Positions 36,187 to 44,882 of a stretch of 64,000 nt of DNA are shown here, one piece after another. The notes below the pieces were generated by a model. That model had not been told where the DNA came from. It did no database searches and saw only the letters and a list, made by a program, of their open reading frames with translations. The DNA comes from Clostridia bacterium (GTDB lineage: Bacteria > Bacillota > Clostridia > Oscillospirales > Acutalibacteraceae), in the NCBI GenBank assembly GCA_017410325.1, contig JAFQRA010000024.1, forward strand, positions 35,375-99,374. The letters run 5' to 3'. The position numbers were made by a program, and so were the translations under genes. Every line of letters begins with the position of its first letter. Position 1 is the first letter of the stretch.

Positions 36187-36567
36187 TCAATCGTTTTTCT
36201 CTTGATTAGGTGCATCTGAAATTTCCACGCCTGCAATAACCACATTAACTTTTGAAACAACCGTTGAGGTCATTTCCTGAACCGCATTTTTTACCGCCTT
36301 CTGTACCTCGGCGGCAACAGCGGGGATTTTCGCATCCTCGTTTACGGTTATATTGACTGTGATTGAATAGACATTGTCTGCCTTGCTTACTTCGACGGTT
36401 TTCTGTGTTTTTTCAAACAGACCTGCAAAGCTCGTCGTATCTGCGGGACGGGGAACGGGTTTACCGACACCGGGCACATCCTTAATTGCAGCAAGTGCAA
36501 TTGAAGCGATTACTTCATCTGATATCACAAGCCCCTGAACCGGGCCGGAATTTGAATTATTATTCAT
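36187..36567 (-). CDS. Asp23/Gls24 family envelope stress protein
   Basis: 126 residues from ATG 36567, behind AAGGAGG; an in-frame TTG at 36573 is too close to the ribosome site. Asp23-family proteins are abundant cytoplasmic proteins, membrane-tethered in some species. VISDEVIASIALAAIKDVPG and the IPAVAAEVQKAVKNAVQEMT block are typical, as is the position beside nusB in clostridia. Role: envelope homeostasis by family; not further specified. Confidence 0.88.
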   Translation of the reverse strand: MNNNSNSGPVQGLVISDEVIASIALAAIKDVPGVGKPVPRPADTTSFAGLFEKTQKTVEVSKADNVYSITVNITVNEDAKIPAVAAEVQKAVKNAVQEMTSTVVSKVNVVIAGVEISDAPNQEKND

Positions 36568-36600
36568 TAACAAACGTCCTCCTTATCGGACTTTTTATAT

Positions 36601-36628
36601 ATTATAGCATATTTTTATTAATATACAA
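36601..36628 (-). promoter_or_regulatory. Sigma-A-type promoter of the Asp23 gene
   Basis: TTGTAT (36628-36623), 16-base spacer and TATAAT (36606-36601) on the minus strand, 33 bases ahead of the start codon and immediately after the spoIIIAH stop. Confidence 0.65.
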
Positions 36629-37168
36629 CTACTTTGCTTCGAAAATCGTAATATTTTCGGAATTTATTTTTGCGTGCTTGATCACAATTTCTTTTATCTG
36701 AAGAATTGCGTTCGGATCAAGGCTGCCCTTTTCGCATACAATCTGCGCCGCAGACTCCGAAAGCGTGGTTATTGACCCGAAGCCGCACTTGGCATTAATC
36801 AGCGCGTCAATATCCGCTTCAAGCTTAATGCTCTGCGTAAGCTCGGCAAGCTTTTTGGCGGCAGTATCGACAGCGGACTGAGAAGCCGACGAATCGTTGA
36901 TTACTGCCTTGAGCTTATCAAACGCCTCATCGTGCGCTTTATTCCGCTCGGAACGCACTTTGGTAAGCGTATCCGTCTGCACGGCGGTTTCTGTTTCACC
37001 GCCCGCATTGACATACTGTGCGTCACCCACGACGGAATAGCTCTGCCCTTCACCCTGCACCTGCTCTGTCTGCGGCTTGGTAAAATACCAGTTGACAAAC
37101 ACCGCCGACCCGAGTGCAAGGACAAGCGCTGACATTATTATCTGCCTTTTTCTGATTATGATGTTCAT
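36629..37168 (-). CDS. spoIIIAH: Stage III sporulation protein SpoIIIAH-like
   Basis: 179 residues. In B. subtilis the mother-cell protein SpoIIIAH meets forespore SpoIIQ to form the channel across the intermembrane space. A short cytosolic start is followed by a membrane segment (MSALVLALGSAVFVNWYF, about 13-30) and a YscJ/FliF-like domain (about 100-175, KCGFGSITTLSESAAQIVCE). Last gene of the spoIIIA operon. SpoIIQ is not in the window. Confidence 0.9.
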   Translation of the reverse strand: MNIIIRKRQIIMSALVLALGSAVFVNWYFTKPQTEQVQGEGQSYSVVGDAQYVNAGGETETAVQTDTLTKVRSERNKAHDEAFDKLKAVINDSSASQSAVDTAAKKLAELTQSIKLEADIDALINAKCGFGSITTLSESAAQIVCEKGSLDPNAILQIKEIVIKHAKINSENITIFEAK

Positions 37169-37191
37169 TGAATTTCTCTCCTTCGGTTATG

Positions 37192-37725
37192 TCATTGTAT
37201 TTTTGATACACTTATGCGGTTTGAGCCGAGGTCAAGCAACGCCGACAGCATTTGGCTGACCTGCTCACACACATAAGGGTCATTGCCTCCCTCACACAAA
37301 ACGGCAACACCTCTCACTCTCGGGGTAACTGTTTTGAGAACAAGGCCGTCCTCGTGCTGTGACGAATCAATGATTATGTATTCGCTTTTTTCATCGCTTG
37401 AAGCTTCGTCCTTTGAGTAGCTTCCGTCACGGGCATAAACGGTTTCGTAGTCACATTCGAGCGTCACCATAACTCTTGACCTGCCGGCACCGTAAAGCGA
37501 AGACACGGTTTCCTCAAGCCTTTGCTCAAGCTTTGCGGTATATTCACTCTCACTGAAGTCCGACTGCGGCTGTGCTGCTGCTTCTTCCGAAACGGTTTCT
37601 TCCCCGACAGAAGATATTACAATCAGTATAATTCCGAGCAAGGCAACCGTTACGATTATTAACTTTTTTCTGTCATTTTTCAGCAACGCAGTTATGCGTT
37701 CAATTTCCCTGGCAGCTTTTCTCAT
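37192..37725 (-). CDS. spoIIIAG: Stage III sporulation protein SpoIIIAG
   Basis: 177 residues. Ring-forming component of the mother-cell/forespore channel. One membrane helix (KLIIVTVALLGIILIVISSV, about 20-39) is followed by an acidic linker and a YscJ-like ring-building fold (YTAKLEQRLEETVSSLYGAG, KTVTPRVRGVAVLCEGGNDP). It overlaps spoIIIAF by four bases. Confidence 0.92.
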   Translation of the reverse strand: MRKAAREIERITALLKNDRKKLIIVTVALLGIILIVISSVGEETVSEEAAAQPQSDFSESEYTAKLEQRLEETVSSLYGAGRSRVMVTLECDYETVYARDGSYSKDEASSDEKSEYIIIDSSQHEDGLVLKTVTPRVRGVAVLCEGGNDPYVCEQVSQMLSALLDLGSNRISVSKIQ

Positions 37726-38195
37726 TCTCTCTCCCTTATTTCCGGCGCCATACCGAAATTCTCTAATGAATATTCCGCTATCTTTCTCATTGTTTCTTCA
37801 TTGCCGTCCGATATATAAACGGTTATCGAATCAAGATATATTTCCTTATCGGAATTAATCACCACATCCGCCTCAACGGCTTCGCACACGGCACCCACGC
37901 TTTCAACATAGGCTGACAGCAGAGACTTTATCTGTCCCTCCAGGCTGGTTTTTGCCTGCTCTTCTATTTGCTCTTGCAGCTCGTGTGCTTCCATGAAATC
38001 CTCCACGCCCTGCGTATACTCAGCAGACAGGGGTTCAAAATCCGCAAACGGCGAAACAAAGGCAAACAGAACAAATACGGAGGTTATAAATTTTACGGGC
38101 TTTTCACTTCCGCCCTCGGGTACAAGCAGCTCAACAACTGCCGCAACAGCCGATGAAACGACAACGCAAACCGCCCAGCTTTTAAGGTTTTCCAT
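37722..38195 (-). CDS. spoIIIAF: Stage III sporulation protein SpoIIIAF
   Basis: 157 residues from ATG 38195, five bases after the spoIIIAE stop; TTG 38216 is an alternative that would overlap spoIIIAE. Two membrane helices at the N-terminus (SWAVCVVVSSAVAAVVELLV and ITSVFVLFAFVSPF) precede a ring-building-motif domain in the cytosol/intermembrane face. Part of the channel needed for sigma-G activity in the forespore. Confidence 0.9.
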   Translation of the reverse strand: MENLKSWAVCVVVSSAVAAVVELLVPEGGSEKPVKFITSVFVLFAFVSPFADFEPLSAEYTQGVEDFMEAHELQEQIEEQAKTSLEGQIKSLLSAYVESVGAVCEAVEADVVINSDKEIYLDSITVYISDGNEETMRKIAEYSLENFGMAPEIRERE

Positions 38196-38199
38196 AAGT

Positions 38200-39336
38200 T
38201 CAGGCACTTCCCCCAATCACGAGCACCAGTCCGACGGAAAGCAAAAAAACAAGCATTTCCAACACCACGGTAACGCAAAGCAAAACCGCCGCTGACGATA
38301 CCGAACGAAACAAGGAGCTGAGGCCGTTCTGCGAAAACACGTCCCCCAAAAGCGCCAGCATATTGAGTGTCAGCACCCACATAATACATTCCGCTATCAC
38401 GGGCAGATTTATGACCGCAACTACGGCAAGGGCAAACACACCGACCGTGTTTTTCACAAGCGAAAGCGTGCCGACAATCGACAGATAAGCATCGCTTACC
38501 GCGCCGCCCACGACGGGTATCATATTCCCTATAAGGAAGCGTATTCCTCTTACCGCAACGGTATCGGCAGAGGCGGCAAGCATACCTTTGAGAGAGAGCA
38601 TAGTAACAAAAACCGTGGCTGAAAGGCTCATAACAAAAACGACCGTTTTCTTTGCAAACTCCAGAATTTTTGATATATCTGCCGACTGTGAAACGCACGA
38701 GATTATACTCAGCGACATAATTACCTGAATTACGGGTCTGATAACAGTGCTGCCGAGTGACGAAACAACCTGCGCCGCCGCAAAGGACAAGGAATTGTAC
38801 GTCAGGGCAAGCGAAGGCTTTCCCCCTGCCGTTATTATTGCGGCAAGCACCGGAATAAGCGCAGTTACAAAATTACTGCTCAAAGCAATTGCGCTGACGG
38901 CACGGGTAATGCACGAAGAAAGCGGAATAACAACGGAAAGCGCCGTCATGATGCCTGCCGTAAAGCCCGGCACTTTTGATATCTTTATGCCGTCCGGCAG
39001 GAATTGCGAAACCGCGGCAAGCGCAACCACGCACATTGCCGCGACGCCCAGGGATTCAAACGGCAGTCTGTATTCGCTTCGGATAATCTGCCAGAACAAA
39101 TCGGTTACCGACCGCAAAGACGGCGAGAACACACTGTCAAAGTCGATTTCGTCAAGCCCGAGTGTTTCAAGAAGCTCAAGCTCATCCCTTGTCAGCACAT
39201 CGAACAGCTCATTTGCTCCGCTGGCTTCAAGCTGTTCATCATAAAGCTCGTTGTTCTCCGCGCACTGCGCCCTTGGCGAAAAGCAGAAAAGCATTAATAA
39301 AAGTGCCAGAATTACGGCTGTTTTTTTGAATTTCAT
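38200..39336 (-). CDS. spoIIIAE: Stage III sporulation protein SpoIIIAE
   Basis: 378 residues from ATG 39336, in an ATGA overlap with spoIIIAD; a reading from 39486 would run over spoIIIAD. A signal-like N-terminus (MKFKKTAVILALLLMLFCFS) and about eight membrane segments follow. It is the large polytopic membrane component of the spoIIIA complex. The LITGLGKPS-type block reads IITAGGKPSLALTY here. Confidence 0.92.
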   Translation of the reverse strand: MKFKKTAVILALLLMLFCFSPRAQCAENNELYDEQLEASGANELFDVLTRDELELLETLGLDEIDFDSVFSPSLRSVTDLFWQIIRSEYRLPFESLGVAAMCVVALAAVSQFLPDGIKISKVPGFTAGIMTALSVVIPLSSCITRAVSAIALSSNFVTALIPVLAAIITAGGKPSLALTYNSLSFAAAQVVSSLGSTVIRPVIQVIMSLSIISCVSQSADISKILEFAKKTVVFVMSLSATVFVTMLSLKGMLAASADTVAVRGIRFLIGNMIPVVGGAVSDAYLSIVGTLSLVKNTVGVFALAVVAVINLPVIAECIMWVLTLNMLALLGDVFSQNGLSSLFRSVSSAAVLLCVTVVLEMLVFLLSVGLVLVIGGSA

Positions 39337-39722
39337 CCTTCTATAAGCTCCGTTGCAAGCTGCACAAGCGCCTTCAGCATAGGCAGGGAGAGAAGCATTA
39401 TACTCAGCCTGCACGCCATATCGGCACAGGCGGCGACAGCCCTGTTTCCCGTGTCGGCGCAGATATCGCATACCACCCTGCCGCAAAGGGCAATCACCAA
39501 AGCTTTAAGCAGTATATTAATATACTCACTGTTTATTTTTGCAAATGAAACCAAATCCTTGGTCTGTGCAAAAACCTCGGCAACCGCATCTGCGGTAAGC
39601 AGAACTATTGCCCCCACGGCACAAAGCTGAAGCAAAAGCGAAAATTCCGGTCTGTGCTGTGAAACTACGACAACGCTTATGCAGGCGGCAAGTGCAACAA
39701 GCAGAATTTTAAGTATGTCCAT
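39333..39722 (-). CDS. spoIIIAD: Stage III sporulation protein SpoIIIAD
   Basis: 129 residues with about four membrane helices. Small membrane component of the feeding-tube apparatus. MDILKILLVALAACISVVVV at the start and INSEYINILLKALVIALCGR in the middle are characteristic. Three bases separate it from spoIIIAC. Confidence 0.92.
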   Translation of the reverse strand: MDILKILLVALAACISVVVVSQHRPEFSLLLQLCAVGAIVLLTADAVAEVFAQTKDLVSFAKINSEYINILLKALVIALCGRVVCDICADTGNRAVAACADMACRLSIMLLSLPMLKALVQLATELIEG

Positions 39723-39725
39723 CTG

Positions 39726-39920
39726 TTAAAAATCCATAAGTTTTTTTAAGGTATCTATCAAATCCGCAAGATGCGGCAAAAGCATCATCACCACCGCCAG
39801 AACACCCGACAGTGTTGTGAGCATTGCATATTCCTCTCTGCCCGATTTTGAAAGCACCTGATGTACGACGGCAACCCCTATACCTATTGCCGCAATTTTA
39901 AAAACCATCAACACATCCAC
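39726..39920 (-). CDS. spoIIIAC: Stage III sporulation protein SpoIIIAC
   Basis: 64 residues, two membrane helices, highly conserved in spore formers (MDVLMVFKIAAIGIGVAVVH, then VLSKSGREEYAMLTTL). Three bases separate it from the preceding spoIIIAB stop. Confidence 0.93.
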   Translation of the reverse strand: MDVLMVFKIAAIGIGVAVVHQVLSKSGREEYAMLTTLSGVLAVVMMLLPHLADLIDTLKKLMDF

Positions 39921-39923
39921 GGC

Positions 39924-40433
39924 TTATCCTCCCGACAGAAAAACGAACAGCAGCACTCCCACCGCCGCACCCGCAACACGGCACAGCTTTACCTGCTCAG
40001 TACATTTTTTTCTCAGCTGTGCTTCATTGAATTCAAAGCGGCTTTTGTAAAACTCACACAGCTCAACCTGGTCTTTCGCATCGGTTTTACCCAGGCGTGC
40101 GCCGAAGCTTTTGAGCAGATTTTTATTTTGAGCATCAAGGCAGGCGGATGTTTTTTCCAAACTGCCGCCCCAGACAGTGCCAAAGCCCTCTGACAAATCG
40201 GAATTGTTTATTGTTTCAAGAAACCCGAGGAGATTGAAGCTGCCGCTTTTACAGGCACGCTGAACAATAACCGGCAGACTTTCGCCGGAATGGCTTATTG
40301 CCGAAGCAAAAAACGCCGTGAGCGCCGTACACTGCGCAAGCGTTTCACATTTCAGTTTAACCCGTGCTCCCGCATAAAACCCTGCCAGTACCGATGCCGC
40401 AGTCAGAAAAGCCGCTCCTAAAAGTCTTGTCAA
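39924..40433 (-). CDS. spoIIIAB: Stage III sporulation protein SpoIIIAB
   Basis: 169 residues: an N-terminal membrane helix (LLGAAFLTAASVLAGFYAGA), a helical central region with FLETINNSDLSEGFGTVW, and a C-terminal membrane helix (VAGAAVGVLLFVFLSGG). The start matches family alignments by eye, yet its first 77 bases lie inside the 3' end of spoIIIAA in another frame. Confidence 0.9.
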   Translation of the reverse strand: MTRLLGAAFLTAASVLAGFYAGARVKLKCETLAQCTALTAFFASAISHSGESLPVIVQRACKSGSFNLLGFLETINNSDLSEGFGTVWGGSLEKTSACLDAQNKNLLKSFGARLGKTDAKDQVELCEFYKSRFEFNEAQLRKKCTEQVKLCRVAGAAVGVLLFVFLSGG

Positions 40434-41388
40434 TCAATTCACCTGCCGTTATGTATTCGCGTACCGTTGACGGTGCTTCCGCCCCGCCGAGGAAGACTAC
40501 GCCGCTGAAAGCACCTGTCAGAATCAGGCGTATCGCCTGCGGCCTGGAAAGAAAGTCGCCCTTTGACGAAGCGTGTATGCTCAGTATAAACCGTACGCCG
40601 CTGTTAAGCCCCTGTTCTACTGCTTTGACCTCCTCCATACTGCCGATTTCATCAATAATTATATTTTCGGGTGACATTGAACGCAGAGCAATAAGCACCG
40701 CTTCGCTTTTGGGATAGCCCGAAAGCACATCACAGGTAACCCCTATATCGTTACCGGGCACACCGTTGACACAGGCGGCAATTTCCTCGCGTTCATCAAT
40801 TATCACGGTTCTTGCGTAACCGCCCTCCTCCCCGCCCAGAAGCCTTGCAAGGTCACGCAGAACGGTTGTTTTTCCGCTTGACGGAGGCCCTGCAATAATA
40901 AGGCCGCCTTTTGAGTTCAAGCGTATGTTTTCAAAAACCGCATCGGCTATGCCCTTGAATTCCCGTGAAATTCTGATATTTACCGAGGACACGTCACGCA
41001 CGCCCGTTACAACCCCTCTGTCACACACAGCCGTGCCGCCCAGGCCGACTCTGTGGCCGCCGTTAACGGTAACATAGCCTGCGCAGATACCGCTGCGATG
41101 CGTATGCACGGAATGGCCGCAGACGATAGCGAAGCACTCCTCAATATCGGTTATTGATGCTTTTACCGCAGAGTCCGAACAGATAAAGCTGCTTCTGCCC
41201 GAATCGAGCACAAACACAACACCGAACAAGCCGCAAACCGTTACGGGGCGGCCGCACCGCAGACGGATTTCCTGCGCCTGTGTTTTGATGCTTTCGGGCA
41301 AACTGAGCAATAAAGAACGTATTCTTTTACCTGTGCAGGCCGCCGCAGAGTCAAAGCGTTTTACACTCTCCTGATTCATTTTAAACAC
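40357..41388 (-). CDS. spoIIIAA: Stage III sporulation protein SpoIIIAA (secretion-type ATPase)
   Basis: 343 residues. AAA/GspE-type ATPase thought to power the spoIIIA channel. Walker A is IIAGPPSSGKTTVLRDL (about 154-170) and Walker B NIIIDEIGSMEEV (about 235-247). The C-terminus (GELIDKTFRSGFSDCGIGTG and on) is longer than the B. subtilis protein (about 307 residues) and extends 77 bases into spoIIIAB. First gene of the operon, start after AAAGGAGTGTTTAAA. Confidence 0.93.
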   Translation of the reverse strand: MFKMNQESVKRFDSAAACTGKRIRSLLLSLPESIKTQAQEIRLRCGRPVTVCGLFGVVFVLDSGRSSFICSDSAVKASITDIEECFAIVCGHSVHTHRSGICAGYVTVNGGHRVGLGGTAVCDRGVVTGVRDVSSVNIRISREFKGIADAVFENIRLNSKGGLIIAGPPSSGKTTVLRDLARLLGGEEGGYARTVIIDEREEIAACVNGVPGNDIGVTCDVLSGYPKSEAVLIALRSMSPENIIIDEIGSMEEVKAVEQGLNSGVRFILSIHASSKGDFLSRPQAIRLILTGAFSGVVFLGGAEAPSTVREYITAGELIDKTFRSGFSDCGIGTGRVLCGSTG

Positions 41389-41403
41389 TCCTTTAGTTTG
41401 TTA

Positions 41404-41430
41404 TCACATATTTATGTGACCTTGTCCTAA
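41404..41430 (-). promoter_or_regulatory. Palindrome and SpoIIID-like site upstream of spoIIIAA
   Basis: TCACATA (41404-41410) and its inverted copy TATGTGA (41413-41419) are separated by two bases. Next to it, on the minus strand, lies TTAGGACAAG (41430-41421), which resembles the SpoIIID recognition core. The pair is 15-40 bases before spoIIIAA, where a sigma-E promoter is expected. I could not place sigma-E boxes with confidence. Confidence 0.35.
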
Positions 41431-41488
41431 TTTATAACCGATGAATAATAACTGCCGTTATGAATTATCCTAAACACAACAAAATCTG

Positions 41489-41517
41489 TTGAAAAAGCCT
41501 CCATAATATGGTAATAT
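41489..41517 (+). promoter_or_regulatory. Sigma-A-type promoter of the YfhO-family gene
   Basis: TTGAAA (41489-41494), 17-base spacer, TAATAT (41512-41517), 34 bases before the GTG start of the 961-residue gene. Confidence 0.6.
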
Positions 41518-41550
41518 AAATATAAATATGGAAAAATAAGGAGTGTTAAA

Positions 41551-44436
41551 GTGAAAAAGAACAGACTGATGCAGGCTGCCGCCCGCAACAAGTATTCTCT
41601 GCTTGCCTTCGGCGCCTCGGCTTTTGTAATGGTTATTGTGTATTACTGCTTCAATGTAATACCCTTTGGCGATTACACCGTACTGCGTATGGACCTTTAC
41701 CACCAGTACGGCCCGCTTTTTGCAGAGCTTTACGACAGAATAACGGAAGGAAAGAGCCTGATTTATTCGTGGACATCGGGTCTCGGCTCAAGCTTCCTTG
41801 GCAACTTCAGCAACTATCTTGCCAGCCCGACGGCAATTTTTATGTTGCTTTTAGGACATAAGAATATGCCCGAAGCAATCGCGCTTATGGTGCTTTTCAA
41901 GGCCGCATTCGCAAGCGCATTCTTCTCCTATTATTTGAGGAAAAGCACGGGCAAGAACGATTTTTCAATTTCCGCCTTCGGTGTGCTTTATTCCTTCTGC
42001 GGCTTCTTCCTCGCATATTACTGGAACGTAATGTGGATTGATGCCATGGCGGTATTTCCTCTAGTAATGTACGGCATTGAACAGATTATTAAAAACGGTA
42101 AATTCAGAACATATATGTTTTCGCTTGCTTTCGTTATGATAAGCAACTACTATATGGCATATATCGTCTGTATTTTCTCTGTGATTTATTTCCTTGCCTT
42201 CTATCTCGGCCGCTATTCCTTTACGGAAAAGTTCACCGTAACGAAATATTACAGCGAGGAAGGCAAAAAAATAAAAGCTCCGAAAAAGACCTCGGCGCTT
42301 TATAATCTCAACAATTCCCGCTTTTTCAGCGCAGGCATACGCTTTGCAGGTGCATCGGTTGCGGCGGCCGGCATAGCGGCTTTTCTGCTTATTCCGCTCG
42401 TATTTATTCTGCAGAGCTCTTCGGCAACCTCGGGCACCTTCCCCGAAGAAACAAAGACATATTTCAAGATATTCGACTTTATTGCCAACCATTTGAGCTC
42501 CGTCAACCCCACAATACGCAGCAGCGGTGAGGACGTACTGCCCAACGTTTACTGCGGTGTGCTTGCGGCAATGTTGGCTCCCCTCTTCCTCTACTCAAAG
42601 TCCTACACGATGAGAGAGAAGATTTCCTACGTAGTGCTTCTTGCGCTGCTGTTTGTCAGCTTCAACCTCAATATGCTCAACTACATCTGGCACGGCTTCC
42701 ATTTCCCCAACGACCTGCCGTACAGACTTTCCTATGTATATTCCTTTGTACTGCTTACAATGGCGTACAAGGCACTTATCAAGATAAAAGAATTTCCGCC
42801 GAAAATGCTTCTCACCGTCGGCATTTCGGCAATGGCGTTTATCATAATCACAGAAAAGCTCGGATCAAAGAACGTTACCGAAGACACGGTTATTATTTCG
42901 CTCATCTTCGTTGCATTCTACACGCTTGTAATGCTGATGATGCAAAGCGGCAAATACCAGACAAGCGCAATTGCCCTGCTCGTTTTCTGCTGTGTTGTTT
43001 CCGAGGCGGCTATAGGCAACACCTCGCACTACGTAATGCAGCAGCAAAAGCATTATTACACCGATGATTACGATGAATTCAAAACGCTTCAGGCTCAGCT
43101 TGACGAGCGTGAGGACAACGGCTTCTACAGAATGGAGCTTACTGACCTGCGCACCAGAATGGATCCCAGCTGGTACGGCTACAACGGTATTTCAATCTTC
43201 TCCTCAATGGCATACGAAAAAACGTCAAACCTCGTTCACTACCTAGGTATGGACGGCAACTTTATCAACAGCTACACCTACAACGGCTTCCAGACACCCG
43301 TTTTCAATATGATGGCCTCACTCAAATATGTTGTTGACAACACGACAACGACACCCGAACAGAGCGAGGAATTCTTCGTAAAGGTTGCGGAAAGCGGCAA
43401 ATTCACGGCATACGAAAACCAATTCAATCTGCCCATTGGCTACTGTGTCGGCAGTGAAATTTTAGGCTGGGACTACTCCAACTCCAACCCGTTCACCGTA
43501 CAGAACGACTATTTTGAGCGTGCGACGGGTATTCCCGAGGTATTCACGCAGCTGCCCGTTGACTATTTCGACTATAACAACATTTCGGATTTCACATCTG
43601 GCTACGATGACGGCGAGCTCACCTTCTTCCGTGAAGCTTACGACGTTGATGCAAGCTTTACCGCCAATTACACCCTGACGGAAAGCGCAGAGTACTATAT
43701 CTATATCAACTCATCCAACGTTGAAAGCGTTACAATGTACTACGGCGACACCGAGTATGAGCACAACTTCGGCTCGGAGCATATAGTCAGCCTCGGAAAA
43801 ATTGAGGCAGGCTCGGAGCTGAGCGTAAACGTTCCTATTGATAACGGCAACTCCGGTTATATAGACATTTACCTTTGCAAGCTCGATATGAACAAATTCA
43901 CAAAGGGATATGAAATGCTTGAAGCTGAACAGCTTGAGGTTGAAACCTTTGAGGAAACGCTTATCAAGGGTACGGTAACGGCAAACAGCAACTCAGTGTT
44001 CTACACCTCCATCCCCTACGATGAAAGCTGGCAGATTTACGTTGACGGCGAAAGAGTAAGCACCGAGGAAATGCAGGAATGCAAAATCGGTGAGGGCTTC
44101 ATCGGCTTCTATATAAGCGAAGGCACGCACGATATCGAGCTTAAATACGAAGCAAGGGGCTTTAAAGCGGGTGTTTGCATATCCGCAGTGACAATTTTTG
44201 CCCTTCTTGTCGTATTCGTTATTTTCCGCCGCAAAAAGGCTGTTTCAGCACTTCTCAGCGGATATTCCGAAAGCTGTGAGCTTAAAGAATACACCGTTGA
44301 TTTTGAGGGAAATATAAGCGAAAAAGCCAACGAAGAAGCAACACAGGCTTCTTCAGAGGAGGCTCCCGAAGAAACCACCGAAGAGATTGCCGAAAAAGAG
44401 GCAGATGAAACCCCGTCGGAAGAAACAGAGGAATAA
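41551..44436 (+). CDS. YfhO-family polytopic membrane protein (GT-C-like)
   Basis: 961 residues starting at GTG behind AAGGAG. About 12 membrane helices occupy residues 15-515, beginning LLAFGASAFVMVIVYYCFNV. They are followed by a large soluble extracytoplasmic domain (about 530-870), a last membrane helix (AGVCISAVTIFALLVVFVIF) and a very acidic Glu/Thr tail (NEEATQASSEEAPEE and on). The R-M-D-L-Y-HQYGPLFAELYD segment after TM1 is the conserved YfhO motif. YfhO proteins are linked to glycosylation of lipoteichoic acid and related cell-wall polymers and have a GT-C-like architecture. Specificity unknown; the acidic tail is an unusual extra. Confidence 0.85.
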   Translation: MKKNRLMQAAARNKYSLLAFGASAFVMVIVYYCFNVIPFGDYTVLRMDLYHQYGPLFAELYDRITEGKSLIYSWTSGLGSSFLGNFSNYLASPTAIFMLLLGHKNMPEAIALMVLFKAAFASAFFSYYLRKSTGKNDFSISAFGVLYSFCGFFLAYYWNVMWIDAMAVFPLVMYGIEQIIKNGKFRTYMFSLAFVMISNYYMAYIVCIFSVIYFLAFYLGRYSFTEKFTVTKYYSEEGKKIKAPKKTSALYNLNNSRFFSAGIRFAGASVAAAGIAAFLLIPLVFILQSSSATSGTFPEETKTYFKIFDFIANHLSSVNPTIRSSGEDVLPNVYCGVLAAMLAPLFLYSKSYTMREKISYVVLLALLFVSFNLNMLNYIWHGFHFPNDLPYRLSYVYSFVLLTMAYKALIKIKEFPPKMLLTVGISAMAFIIITEKLGSKNVTEDTVIISLIFVAFYTLVMLMMQSGKYQTSAIALLVFCCVVSEAAIGNTSHYVMQQQKHYYTDDYDEFKTLQAQLDEREDNGFYRMELTDLRTRMDPSWYGYNGISIFSSMAYEKTSNLVHYLGMDGNFINSYTYNGFQTPVFNMMASLKYVVDNTTTTPEQSEEFFVKVAESGKFTAYENQFNLPIGYCVGSEILGWDYSNSNPFTVQNDYFERATGIPEVFTQLPVDYFDYNNISDFTSGYDDGELTFFREAYDVDASFTANYTLTESAEYYIYINSSNVESVTMYYGDTEYEHNFGSEHIVSLGKIEAGSELSVNVPIDNGNSGYIDIYLCKLDMNKFTKGYEMLEAEQLEVETFEETLIKGTVTANSNSVFYTSIPYDESWQIYVDGERVSTEEMQECKIGEGFIGFYISEGTHDIELKYEARGFKAGVCISAVTIFALLVVFVIFRRKKAVSALLSGYSESCELKEYTVDFEGNISEKANEEATQASSEEAPEETTEEIAEKEADETPSEETEE

Positions 44437-44461
44437 AAAAGCGGTACGGTGCAAATTTTTC

Positions 44462-44490
44462 TTGACAAGTTCAGCTCGGGGTAATATAAT
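44462..44490 (+). promoter_or_regulatory. Consensus sigma-A promoter of the trpB T-box unit
   Basis: TTGACA (44462-44467), exactly 17 bases, TATAAT (44485-44490). A perfect consensus, as expected where control is exerted later by transcription attenuation. Confidence 0.9.
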
Positions 44491-44496
44491 AATATA

Positions 44497-44790
44497 AATT
44501 GAACAGTTAAACCGATGAAGCGGAGATAACGGCGAAAAACGCCTTTACAGAGAGCCCGGGCAGCTGAAATCCGGGTAAGAAACAGTTCGTCAAATGGACC
44601 GCTGAGGGTGCAGTCAAATGTACTTTTTGTACAGAGTATTCTGCAACGTGAGGACATACGTTAGTTGTCGGGAGTATGACGGTACTCTTGAAAAGTGCAC
44701 GCTTCAAAGCGTGAATCAAGGTGGCACCACGGATAATCAGTTTATTCGTCCTTGGCAGAAAACGACATCTGCCAAGGACTTATTTTTTAC
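44497..44790 (+). promoter_or_regulatory. T-box riboswitch, tRNA-Trp type
   Basis: Stem I base AGCGG (44519-44523) pairs with CCGCT (44599-44603). The specifier loop contains AAATGGA, so the codon is UGG (44595-44597) with the expected purine after it. The T-box AAGGTGGCACCACGG lies at 44718-44732. The terminator is an 11-bp stem (44749-44759 with 44768-44778) followed by a T-run. Uncharged tRNA-Trp would stabilise the antiterminator and turn on trpB. A 10-codon reading frame with one Trp codon lies between terminator and trpB. Confidence 0.93.
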
Positions 44791-44882
44791 GGAAGTGATT
44801 TTATGAAGCTTTTTACGAAACGATGGCGTAGCTGAAAATTCAAATTCAACTCAACCGCTTTATATTTTAAGGAGAAATAAAA

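Noticed and set aside
38093-38698. 201-codon minus-strand open frame
   Set aside because: Another frame of spoIIIAE/spoIIIAF; the genuine spoIIIA proteins occupy the same bases.
44109-44657. 182-codon minus-strand open frame
   Set aside because: Antisense to the YfhO C-terminus and to the Trp T-box leader; Ser-rich translation from the acidic tail.
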